From Nonomuraea guangzhouensis (GTDB lineage: Bacteria > Actinomycetota > Actinomycetes > Streptosporangiales > Streptosporangiaceae), in the NCBI RefSeq assembly GCF_019396345.1, contig NZ_JAHKRM010000033.1, forward strand, positions 97,158 to 161,157: DNA of 64,000 bases, written 5' to 3'. Below are positions 41,605-49,785 of the stretch, in pieces (position 1 is the stretch's first letter; each line of letters begins with the position of its first letter). Below the pieces are notes generated by a model. That model ran no database searches, was not told the origin of the DNA, and was given only the letters and a program-made list of their open reading frames with translations. A program made the position numbers and the translations under genes.

Positions 41605-42912
41605 ATGACCCTCCTGGCCGGGCCGATGGCGCCGATCCCCGGGCATCAGCTGCTGGTGTTCCTGGTCCAGATCTTCCTCCTCCTGGGGGCGGGGCTGCTG
41701 CTGGGGCGGCTCGCGATCCGCCTGCGCATGCCCGCGATCGCGGGCGAGCTGTGCGCGGGCGTGCTGCTCGGCCCCTCCGTGCTCGGCTGGGCCCTGCCCG
41801 GCCCGGCGAGCTGGATCTTCCCCGCCGTCCCCGAGCAGACGCATCTGGTCGACGCCGTGGGGCAGATCGGGGTGCTGCTGCTGGTCGGCATCGCCGGGAT
41901 GAACATCGACCTCGCTCTGATCAGGAAGAAGGGCGTCGCCGCCGCGTGGGTCAGCGTCGGCGGCCTGCTGGTGCCGCTCGGACTGGGCATCGCGACGGGG
42001 TACGCGTTGCCGGCCGCGCTGGTGGCCCAGGGCTCCGACCGTACCGTCTTCGCCTGGTTCCTGGGGGTCGCGCTGTGCGTGAGCGCCATTCCGGTGATCG
42101 CCAAGACGTTGATGGAGCTGCGCCTCATGCACCGCGACGTCGGCCAGTTGATCATCAGTGCGGCGGCCGTGGACGACGTCGTCGGCTGGCTGCTGCTGGC
42201 CGTGGTCTCCGCCATGGCCACGACAGGGGTGCGGACGGGGAACGTGGCGTTGGCGGTGGCGTACCTGCTGCTGGCGGTGCTGTTCGCCGCCACCGCCGGG
42301 CGATATCTGGTGAACTCGGCGCTGCGGGCGGCCGCGCGGTCCCCCGAGCGCGGTGTGACGGTGGCGGTCGTGTCCGTCGTACTGATCGCGTCGGCCGCCG
42401 GCACGCAGGCCCTGGGCATGGAGGGGGTCGCGGGCACGCTGTTCGCCGGCATCCTCATCGGCTCCTCGGGCTGGGTGGACCGTGAGCGGATAGCGCCGCT
42501 GCGCACGCTGGTCGTCTCCGTGCTGGCCCCGATCTTCTTCGCCGCCGCCGGGCTGCGGATGGATCTGACCGCGCTGGCCCAGCCGTCGATCCTGCTCGCG
42601 GCCGTCGGCGTGGTCGCCGTCGCGGTGGCGGGGAAGTTCGCCGGGGTCTACCTCACCTCGCGGATCGCCCGGCTGGACCACTGGACCGCGCTGGCGCTGG
42701 GGGCCGGGCTCAACGCCCGCGGCGTGATCGAGGTCATCATCGCGATGACCGGGCTGCGGCTCGGGGTGCTCAACTCCGCGATGTACACGATCGTGATCCT
42801 CACCGCCCTCGCGACGTCGCTGATGGCACCGCCCATGCTGCGGTACGCCGTGCGCCACATCGCCATCACCACGCAAGAGAAGCAGAGGGAACGCCTCATC
42901 GTGCCCGGGTGA
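41605..42912 (+). CDS. Cation/proton antiporter (CPA2-like membrane protein)
   Basis: A 435-residue integral membrane protein with about 12 hydrophobic segments. MPAIAGELCAGVLLGPSVLG at the second helix and the buried DDVVGW motif near residue 190 mark the monovalent cation:proton antiporter-2 family. Similar antiporters accompany glycopeptide clusters (balhimycin, teicoplanin) and are thought to help self-protection or export, but this is not proven. It starts seven bases after the VioD-like gene and ends 37 bases before the P450 gene. Confidence 0.9.
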   Translation: MTLLAGPMAPIPGHQLLVFLVQIFLLLGAGLLLGRLAIRLRMPAIAGELCAGVLLGPSVLGWALPGPASWIFPAVPEQTHLVDAVGQIGVLLLVGIAGMNIDLALIRKKGVAAAWVSVGGLLVPLGLGIATGYALPAALVAQGSDRTVFAWFLGVALCVSAIPVIAKTLMELRLMHRDVGQLIISAAAVDDVVGWLLLAVVSAMATTGVRTGNVALAVAYLLLAVLFAATAGRYLVNSALRAAARSPERGVTVAVVSVVLIASAAGTQALGMEGVAGTLFAGILIGSSGWVDRERIAPLRTLVVSVLAPIFFAAAGLRMDLTALAQPSILLAAVGVVAVAVAGKFAGVYLTSRIARLDHWTALALGAGLNARGVIEVIIAMTGLRLGVLNSAMYTIVILTALATSLMAPPMLRYAVRHIAITTQEKQRERLIVPG

Positions 42913-42949
42913 CCCGGAGCCCGGCGGGCCTGTCGTGACAGGAGCAGCA

Positions 42950-44194
42950 ATGACGACGGTGGATCTGTGGACCCAGGAGTTCCAGACCAACCCCTACCCG
43001 ATCTACTCCCGGCTGCGCGAACTCGCCCCCGTGCACCGCGTGCGGGGGCCGATGGGCGCGGACTTCTGGCTGATCACCCGCTACGAGGACGCCCGGGCAG
43101 CGCTCACCGACCCCCGGCTGTCCAAGGAGCCCCGGCACACCCCCGAGTGGCTGCGCCGGATCGGCGCGGCTTCCGAGGGCGAGGGCCCCTCCGGCAAGAA
43201 CATGCTGAGCAGCGACCCACCCGACCACACCCGCCAGCGGCGCCTGGTCAGCAAGGCGTTCACCCGGGGGCGGGTGGAGGCGCTGCGGCCGCGCGTCCAG
43301 CAGATCACCGACGCGCTGCTGGACGCGATGGCGGCCGGCGACGAGGCCGACCTGGTCTCCGCCTTCGCGGTCCCGCTTCCCGTCACCGTCATCTGCGAGC
43401 TTCTCGGGCTGCCCGAGACCGACCGTGACCGGCTGCACGCCTGGACCGACGCCCTGGAACGGCCCACGTTCACCGAGGACGACGTGCTGGCCAGGAAGAC
43501 GGCGGCGACGGAGTTCCGCGCGTACGTGACCGAGCAACTGGCCGAGATCCGGGCCGCCGTCGATCCCGGCCTGCCCCCGGAGCAGCAGCCCGGCCTCCTG
43601 GCCAGCCTGATCGCCGGGGCCGGCGCCGGTGACGGCCTGTCCGAGCTCGAACTCATCGGCATGACCCTGCTGCTGACCATCGCCGGTCACGAGACCACGG
43701 TGAATCTGATCGGCAACGGCATGCTGGCGCTGCTGACCCATCCGGAACAGCTGGCCCTGCTGAAGTCCGACCCCTCCCTGCTGGGACCGGCGATCGAGGA
43801 GATGCTCCGCTACGACGGGCCGGTCGAGCGGAGCACGATCCGGGTGTCCACCGAGGACGTGGAATTCAGCGGCGTCACCATTCCGGCCGGGTCGGTCGTG
43901 TACGTGTCGATCAACTCGGCCGACCGCGACAGCGCGCGGTTCCCGGACGCCGACCGGTTCGACATCACCCGCTTCGCGGGCGGCGGGGAGGTGGGGCACG
44001 TCGCGTTCGGGCACGGCGTCCACTTCTGCCTGGGGGTGCCGCTGGCCAGGCTCGAAGGGCAGATCGCCTTCGGCTCGCTGCTCCGCCGGTTCCCGGACAT
44101 CACGCTCGCCGTCGACCCGGCGGAGCTGGGGTGGCGTGGGAGCGGCGACAGCATCCTGCGCGGCCTGACGAGACTACCGGTCCGCCTCCGCTGA
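42950..44194 (+). CDS. Cytochrome P450
   Basis: A 414-residue bacterial P450 of the CYP105/107-like group. The I-helix AGHETT, K-helix EEMLR and heme loop FGHGVHFCLG (axial Cys) are intact. The ATG at 42950 has AGGAG five bases upstream; a GTG at 42935 has none. It may hydroxylate or cross-link the peptide. It is the last gene of the plus-strand operon and overlaps the end of the convergent ACP gene by 21 bases. It is not clearly an OxyA/B/C-type cross-linking enzyme, and no X-domain to recruit one was seen. A ferredoxin gene is absent. Confidence 0.94.
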   Translation: MTTVDLWTQEFQTNPYPIYSRLRELAPVHRVRGPMGADFWLITRYEDARAALTDPRLSKEPRHTPEWLRRIGAASEGEGPSGKNMLSSDPPDHTRQRRLVSKAFTRGRVEALRPRVQQITDALLDAMAAGDEADLVSAFAVPLPVTVICELLGLPETDRDRLHAWTDALERPTFTEDDVLARKTAATEFRAYVTEQLAEIRAAVDPGLPPEQQPGLLASLIAGAGAGDGLSELELIGMTLLLTIAGHETTVNLIGNGMLALLTHPEQLALLKSDPSLLGPAIEEMLRYDGPVERSTIRVSTEDVEFSGVTIPAGSVVYVSINSADRDSARFPDADRFDITRFAGGGEVGHVAFGHGVHFCLGVPLARLEGQIAFGSLLRRFPDITLAVDPAELGWRGSGDSILRGLTRLPVRLR

Positions 44195-44425
44195 CCCCGC
44201 GATCATGTCGGACAGTTCGCCGACGGTCTCGGTGTCCAGGTAGCGGCGGAGCTCGAGGCGGATCCCGAAGTGCTCCTCGACGGCGGTGAGGAGCCGCAGC
44301 GCCGCCAGGCTGCTCCATTCGCCCAGGTCCTGGAAGCAGGAGCCGGGAGTGATCGCCTCGGCCGGCAGGTCGGTGACGTCGGCGACGATGCGTGCCAGGT
44401 CCTCGGGAAGTTCATGCGACGGCAT
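44174..44425 (-). CDS. Discrete acyl carrier protein for a glyceryl-type unit
   Basis: An 83-residue carrier protein. The phosphopantetheine site reads GEWSSLAALRL; the Asp of the usual DSL is Ser, but the modified Ser is retained. A WxSLA context is common in carriers paired with FkbH-type enzymes. The gene starts within the end of the FkbH-like gene (14-base overlap), so the pair is co-translated. Expected cargo is D-glyceryl, used by the KAS III-like enzyme encoded two genes upstream. An internal ATG at 44415 is not needed for the fold and an alternative start is unlikely. Confidence 0.85.
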   Translation of the reverse strand: MPSHELPEDLARIVADVTDLPAEAITPGSCFQDLGEWSSLAALRLLTAVEEHFGIRLELRRYLDTETVGELSDMIAGSAEADR

Positions 44426-46292
44426 GGCGGTCCTCGCTCTCCAGGGTGATCCAGTCGGGGTGCAGCGCGGGCGGCGGGTCGAGCGGGAGCACGTACCGCG
44501 TCAGTCCCTCCGCCTCGCGGTCCGCGGTGAAGCCCGCCTCCAGCAGGAAGCGCCGGGCCGGGCCGTTCCTGCCGGTCGGCCGGTGGTCGGCCTCGATCCG
44601 CGCGACCCCCGCCGCCCGCGCCTGGTCGACGACGGACTGCAGGACGGCGAACTCGATGCCGCGCGAGAAGACGCGGCAGCTCATGACGTAGTTCTCGAGC
44701 AGCCAGTGGTCGGCGGCCCGGCTGATCCACACGGCGCCGACCACTCCCTCGGGCCCGAACCTGTCGGCGACCTCGAAGCCCAGCACGCGGCAGGCGTCCG
44801 AGCCCGCCATCTCGCGGGTCCTGGCCTCCGGGTGTGACCGCCCGAGCAGCGTGAACTGGTTCGTCCGGAGCCCGAGCTGGTGGATGCGCGGGAGCATGTA
44901 GTCGTCGGCGGCCCGTACGGTCACCCGCAGATCGAGCCCGTGCAGGTATCGCCGCAGGGACCCCTCGGTCTCCGCCTCCCAGTGCCGCCGCTGGACTTGC
45001 GCCTGATACAGCGCGGTGCGTTGCCGGTCGGCGGACGTGGTGGCCGGCACGTCGAAGTGGCCCTCGGCGAGCAACTGACGAGCGTGCTCCGACGGGTCGC
45101 CCGACAGGTGGACCACGGTCACCTCGGGCAGCGCGTGGCGTACCTGCTCGCATTCGAACCTGCTGTCGTCGGCGAAGACGACGCTGTCCAGGCCGATGTT
45201 GAGCTCGGCGGCCAGGGCGGCGATGTTGCCCGCCTTGTCCGCCCAGTTGACCGCCGAGGCGGCGAAGTCGCCGTTGCGCAGCGCGAAGGCGGGGTGCTCG
45301 TCGAAGACCTTGGTGACCAGCGCCTGGTCGTTCTTGCTGCTGATGGCCAGCAGCACGCCCTGGCGGCGCAGGGCCAGCGCCGTCCGCTGCGTCTCGAGGT
45401 AGGCGTTGCCGGGATACAGGGGGCCGGCCTCGATGTTCTCCGGCCCGTCGTCGCCGAGCACGCCGCCCCACAGCGTGTTGTCCAGGTCGAGGACCAGGCA
45501 CTTGGCCGAGCGTCCGGCCACCGCCCGGCAGAAGCCCGCGGCCTCCTGGGCGTAGAGCCGTTCCACGGAGGGCGACCAGGCCATCCTGGCGAAGTGGTGG
45601 AGGCGTTCGTCCCTGAGCCGGTCGGGGTGGTCGGTCAGGAGCGACTCCAGGTCCATGACGTGCACGGATTCGAGCTCCTCGGCGAGGTCGAGCAGCCGGG
45701 TGTTGAGCGCGCGCCAGATCCCGCCGAGCGCCGCCCGCGAGCGGTACGCGATGACGGAGCGCAGCCGGGAGGCGGGCAGCGGGACCGTGTGGATGAGCAC
45801 GGACTCCCCCGACCGCGCGCGGAAGCCACGCAGGGCGGTACGGAACAGCTCGGCCCGCTCCAGGACCTGCTCCCTGAGCCCGGCCAGGTCCGCCGGGTCG
45901 GCGTCGTACGGCAGGAACATCCCCTCGTCCAGCAGGCACAGCGTGATCTGCGGGGCGAAGGCCGCCAGGCCCGAGCCCGGGTCGGTGAGCTCGATCAGCA
46001 GCTCGTCGGCCCCCGTCACGTGCAGCTCGGCGTCGATGCCCGCCCGCAGCAGCTCGATCCGCAGCAGCGGGGGCACGGCGTCGCAGGTGAAGGAGGCGGC
46101 GACGGCGACGCGGAGCCGGTCCGGCGCGCGCCCCGGCGGCGTGACGAGACAGGCGCGCACCTTCGCCAGCAGCCGGCCCGCCTCCCTGGCGGCGGCGAGG
46201 TCCGGCGTGCGGCTCAGCAGCTCCAGCAGCTCCGGGTCGGGTTCCGCGCCCGGCAGGGCGAGCCGCCGCACGCGGGCGAGCAGGTCGTTCAC
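44412..46292 (-). CDS. FkbH-like glyceryl-ACP synthase, long form
   Basis: A 626-residue HAD-IIIC/FkbH protein. Residues 1-260 form the extra N-terminal domain found in long members. The HAD nucleophile motif LDLDNTLWGG is near residue 272, with FADDSRFE later. The C-terminal GNAT-like region has the family signature SCRVFSRGIE with the acyl-carrying Cys. It should load the C3 glyceryl unit of 1,3-bisphosphoglycerate onto the adjacent ACP. The start is GTG at 46292 with AAGGAGA upstream; the frame is open to 46463 but overlaps the KAS III gene. With the flanking KAS III-like and ACP genes it repeats the trio known from tetronate pathways (RkD/RkE/RkF; Tmn15/Tmn16/Tmn7a). Confidence 0.9.
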   Translation of the reverse strand: MNDLLARVRRLALPGAEPDPELLELLSRTPDLAAAREAGRLLAKVRACLVTPPGRAPDRLRVAVAASFTCDAVPPLLRIELLRAGIDAELHVTGADELLIELTDPGSGLAAFAPQITLCLLDEGMFLPYDADPADLAGLREQVLERAELFRTALRGFRARSGESVLIHTVPLPASRLRSVIAYRSRAALGGIWRALNTRLLDLAEELESVHVMDLESLLTDHPDRLRDERLHHFARMAWSPSVERLYAQEAAGFCRAVAGRSAKCLVLDLDNTLWGGVLGDDGPENIEAGPLYPGNAYLETQRTALALRRQGVLLAISSKNDQALVTKVFDEHPAFALRNGDFAASAVNWADKAGNIAALAAELNIGLDSVVFADDSRFECEQVRHALPEVTVVHLSGDPSEHARQLLAEGHFDVPATTSADRQRTALYQAQVQRRHWEAETEGSLRRYLHGLDLRVTVRAADDYMLPRIHQLGLRTNQFTLLGRSHPEARTREMAGSDACRVLGFEVADRFGPEGVVGAVWISRAADHWLLENYVMSCRVFSRGIEFAVLQSVVDQARAAGVARIEADHRPTGRNGPARRFLLEAGFTADREAEGLTRYVLPLDPPPALHPDWITLESEDRHAVA

Positions 46293-46354
46293 GTCTGCTT
46301 CTCCTTCGAGCCGGTAGGTTCGAGCGGGGACGTTCGAGCCGACACTGGTGGCGC

Positions 46355-47380
46355 TCAGACGGCGAGCAGCGTGCAACTCCAGTGCATGCCGCTGCCCATG
46401 CTCAGCAGGGCGACCGTGTCCCCGGTCCTGAGCTCGCCGTCGGCGAGGTATCGCTCCAGGCACAGGAGCTGGTCGGCGGTGCCGAAGTGGCCGTGGTCCA
46501 TCGCCAGTTCGGCGTTGGTGCGGTCAAGAGGGATGCCCAGCTCCTTGGCCAGCCCGCCGAAGGCGCTGATGGAGTCGTTGAGATAGATGATCTTGGCGAG
46601 CGACCCGGACGGCACGCCGGCACGCTCGCAGGCGCGCTCCAGCACCAGGCGGTTGCGGGCCCTCATCGTCGTGGAGAACCGGTAGGCCGCCTGCCCGTCG
46701 CCCTCGAAGAAGGCGTCCATCCGATCGACCAGCGACCGGATCTCGGGCTTGGGCCCGGCCGGGGAGAACGGCCGCGCCTGGCCGCCCACCTCCATGCGCA
46801 TGAAGTCGACGTACCGGCCGTCGGTGATGACCTCCGTGACCAGCCATCGGCAGTGCGGATGGCCGCGGCGCAGCACGGCGGCCACCGCGCCGTCCGAGCT
46901 GACGGACGTGCCGGTCCTGGCCCGGTCCCAGTACGGCTCGCACACCCGGTTCGCGGTCACCACGACCGCCGTCTCGTAGTCCGGGTGGGTGGCGAGCTTT
47001 CCCGCAACGGTGTCGAAGGCGAGGATCCCGGCGCTGCACGCCTGGTTCATGAGCACCGCCTCGGCGCGCCGGGCACCGATCGCGGCCTGCACGGCGGCGG
47101 CCGCGTCCCAGTAGAGGTACTCGGCGAGGTCGGAGATCGCCAGCACGACCAGGTCGACGTGCCCCGGGCGCACCCCCGCCTTGGCAAGGGCGCTCTCGGC
47201 GGCGTCGGCGGCCAGGTCACAGACGCCGACGCCGTCGTCCGCGCGATAAAGCCGGCGGTAGCCCTTTGCCTGGAGGTTCCTGCGCGCCTTGTCGCCCGCG
47301 CCGTCCGCCAGTATGTCGGTGACGGCGATCGGTTTGCCCAGCGCGCGGCCGATGGCCGAGATCCCGAAGGACATCTCCAT
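46355..47380 (-). CDS. Ketoacyl-ACP synthase III-like enzyme with altered active site (copy 2)
   Basis: A 341-residue KAS III-fold protein. The nucleophile Cys is in MNQACSAGILAFD near residue 114. At the FabH His position it has IIYLNDSISAF (no His), and the Asn motif region reads HGHFGTAD, again GHxGxxD as in the copy at 14468-15475. The ATG at 47380 is five bases after GGAGG. The FkbH gene begins 62 bases after its stop, and the ACP follows. In tetronate biosynthesis such a protein joins glyceryl-ACP to a beta-ketoacyl chain; here it may offload or cap the peptide-polyketide with a C3 unit. That assignment is an inference from the gene set. Confidence 0.85.
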   Translation of the reverse strand: MEMSFGISAIGRALGKPIAVTDILADGAGDKARRNLQAKGYRRLYRADDGVGVCDLAADAAESALAKAGVRPGHVDLVVLAISDLAEYLYWDAAAAVQAAIGARRAEAVLMNQACSAGILAFDTVAGKLATHPDYETAVVVTANRVCEPYWDRARTGTSVSSDGAVAAVLRRGHPHCRWLVTEVITDGRYVDFMRMEVGGQARPFSPAGPKPEIRSLVDRMDAFFEGDGQAAYRFSTTMRARNRLVLERACERAGVPSGSLAKIIYLNDSISAFGGLAKELGIPLDRTNAELAMDHGHFGTADQLLCLERYLADGELRTGDTVALLSMGSGMHWSCTLLAV

Positions 47381-47753
47381 TCCTCCAAAGGGTTGCGCAG
47401 AATGCCGTCGGCCGTTTATCCGGCGTGCGTCGATCGTGGCCACCTCCCGGCCTGGGCAGCACGTTTGCCCAGCATAGGGAGGAAGCAAGTGGAGCGAAAG
47501 CGGCATACAGTGCGGCGATTTCCTGCCCACAGAAATGCGCTAGCGCCGTTCCACATATCCTCCAGCGGTCCGCCAGCAACCCGCCGATAATATTCCTGAA
47601 TTTATCGTGGGATTAGAGTTTGCATTGTTCTCGGGCCGAGGTCTAGGCTTTATCAAATCACATGCATGCCAATGTCCAGCGACTATCGCACAATGCGGAG
47701 AATTCAATGCATTGCACGACTGGAATCTTGGTTAATCCTCTGGCCGGGCGCAA
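47381..47753. other. Divergent intergenic region between KAS III-like and ABC exporter genes
   Basis: These 373 bases hold no gene I can support. The right half (47570-47740) is AT-rich. It contains the palindrome CAATGCATTG (47705-47714) and a candidate plus-strand promoter listed separately. Confidence 0.55.
47620..47649 (+). promoter_or_regulatory. Candidate promoter of the ABC exporter gene
   Basis: TTGCAT (47620-47625) and TAGGCT (47644-47649) are spaced by 18 bases, about 105 bases before the exporter ATG. The palindrome CAATGCATTG lies between it and the gene. Confidence 0.38.
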
Positions 47754-49664
47754 ATGACCGCCCCGCCGGACGTCCCGCCACCCCCCAAGCCGCAGCGGCC
47801 CAAGTTCCGCGACACCATCCGGCTGGTGGCGGGCGCGGTGGGCATCGTCAAGAAGGCGAGCCCGCGTGACTTCTCCTTCGTGATGATCGCCGATGTGATC
47901 CAGGGCATCGGTGTCTTCGCCGCGCTCATCCAGGTGCAGCAGGTGCTGTCCAACCTGATCAAGGCGAACGACGGAGCGGGCACCAGCGGGCTCCTGGGCG
48001 CCGTGACGGTCTTCCTGTGCGCCAATGTCGCCATCGTCATCAGCCAGGCGTTCATCAACAACCGCCGCATCATCCTGAGCGAGCGTACGAGCATGTACGT
48101 GAGCGGCGAGATCCTCAAGGTGGCCTCCCTGGCAGAGCTCGACGACTTCGACGACTCCACCTTCCATGACCGGCTGCAGCGGGCCTCCGCCAGCGCGGCC
48201 GTGCGCCCCGCCCAGATGGTGCACAACCTCATCAGGATCGGGCAGGCGCTGTTCACCGTCGCCGGTAGCTGGGTGGCGCTGGTGACCGTGAACGTGTGGA
48301 TCGCCCTGGTCGCCGCGGTGGTCGTGGTGCCCATCTGGATCGGCGGCGTGCGCGGCGGCGAGCAGCACTTCGACTTCATCCGGCAGACCACGCCCACCGA
48401 CCGCAACCGCAACTACCTGTTCGAGTTGCTGACCGCCCGAGAGCCCGCCCAGGAGATCCGCGCGTTCAACACCGCGCGCTATCTCACCACGCGCTGGCAT
48501 GACGTCATGTCCCACCGCCTGAATCTCATGCTGAGGATGCTGAGCAAGCGGTTCCGTTCGCAGCTGATCGCCTCGATCGGCAGCAACGCCGTGGTCGCGC
48601 TCACGGCCGGCATCCTGATCATGCTGAACCTGTCGGGCGTCCTCACCTTGGCCGAGACGGCGACGGTGGCGGGCATCCTGCTCCTGCTCAGCCAGCGGCT
48701 GCAGGACACCGTGATGGGCACCAACGAGTTCTTCGAGTCCGCGCCGCTGATCCGGGATCTGAAGGACTTCCTGGCCATGGAGCCGGCGCTGGCCAGGGAA
48801 GTGACCGGGACGCCGTACGCGGGCTCGTTCGACCGGATCGAGGTGCGCGACGTCGCGTTCGCCTACCGGGGCTCGCGCCGGCGGGCACTGGACGGGGTGT
48901 CGCTGACGATCAACGCGGGCGAGGTCATCGCCCTCGTCGGCGAGAACGGTTCGGGCAAGACCACGCTCGCCAAGCTCCTCGCCGGCCTCTACCCGCCGAG
49001 CGAGGGCGCGATCCTGGTCGACGGCGTCGCCCTGAGCGGCATCGAGGCGAAGTCGTGGCGCGAGTCGGTCGCCGTGCTCTTCCAGAACTTCATCCGCTAT
49101 GCCCTGCCGGCCGAGGAGAACATCCGCCTGGGGTCGGCGGAGAAGCAGGTCGGCATGGACGACGTCCGGGCGGCCGCACGGGCCGCGGGCGCGGACGGAT
49201 TCCTGGCCAAGCTCCCGAACTCGTACGAGACGATCCTGTCGCCGCAGTTCAGCGAGGGGCAGGACCTCTCGCTCGGGCAGTGGCAGCGGGTCGCGCTCGC
49301 GCGGGCGTTCTTCCGGGACGCACCGCTGGTGATCCTCGACGAGCCCAGCGCCTCCCTCGACGCCCGAGCCGAGCGCGCGCTCTTCGAGAGTGTCCGCGAC
49401 CTGTACGCCAACCGGACGGTCCTGCTCATCTCCCACCGCTTCTCCACGGTACGTACGGCGGACCGGATCATCGTGCTGCATGACGGCCAGATCGTCGAAC
49501 ACGGCGACCACGACTCCCTGATGGCGGCCGACGGGCTCTATGCCGAGCTGTTCACCATGCAGGCGAGCGGGTTCCTCGAAGACAGCCTCAATGGGGTGGC
49601 CCTGGTCGGGGACCGGGTGCGACCGCCGGTCGTCCCGGACATGCCGGATACCGGCGCTCTGTGA
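47754..49664 (+). CDS. ABC exporter, fused membrane and ATPase domains
   Basis: A 636-residue half-transporter, likely a homodimer that exports the product or its precursor. An N-terminal Pro-rich segment (PPDVPPPPKPQRPKF) precedes a six-helix membrane domain (residues 40-330). The ATPase domain has Walker A GENGSGKTT, Walker B LVILDEP, D-loop SASLD and H-loop ISHRFS. The signature reads LSLGQ instead of LSGGQ. The ATG at 47754 lacks a strong ribosome site. It is divergent from the KAS III trio and upstream of the giant NRPS, with a strong hairpin between them. Confidence 0.93.
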   Translation: MTAPPDVPPPPKPQRPKFRDTIRLVAGAVGIVKKASPRDFSFVMIADVIQGIGVFAALIQVQQVLSNLIKANDGAGTSGLLGAVTVFLCANVAIVISQAFINNRRIILSERTSMYVSGEILKVASLAELDDFDDSTFHDRLQRASASAAVRPAQMVHNLIRIGQALFTVAGSWVALVTVNVWIALVAAVVVVPIWIGGVRGGEQHFDFIRQTTPTDRNRNYLFELLTAREPAQEIRAFNTARYLTTRWHDVMSHRLNLMLRMLSKRFRSQLIASIGSNAVVALTAGILIMLNLSGVLTLAETATVAGILLLLSQRLQDTVMGTNEFFESAPLIRDLKDFLAMEPALAREVTGTPYAGSFDRIEVRDVAFAYRGSRRRALDGVSLTINAGEVIALVGENGSGKTTLAKLLAGLYPPSEGAILVDGVALSGIEAKSWRESVAVLFQNFIRYALPAEENIRLGSAEKQVGMDDVRAAARAAGADGFLAKLPNSYETILSPQFSEGQDLSLGQWQRVALARAFFRDAPLVILDEPSASLDARAERALFESVRDLYANRTVLLISHRFSTVRTADRIIVLHDGQIVEHGDHDSLMAADGLYAELFTMQASGFLEDSLNGVALVGDRVRPPVVPDMPDTGAL

Positions 49665-49666
49665 AG

Positions 49667-49702
49667 ATCCCGCAGGGCACCGGCACCGGTGTCCTGCGGG
49701 AT
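49667..49702 (+). terminator. 15-bp hairpin after the ABC exporter gene
   Basis: Bases 49667-49681 pair with 49688-49702 over 15 bp (one G-T wobble) around a six-base loop, starting three bases after the exporter stop. There is no T-run. It probably terminates or attenuates transcription before the NRPS, whose ATG is 84 bases further on. Confidence 0.8.
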
Positions 49703-49785
49703 TCGTATGTCAGGGGCTCCAGCTGATGAGCGTCTGCTGCCTGAGTTTGGTCCAGTAACTGATTGTTCCGCTTCGGAGGTCGACC

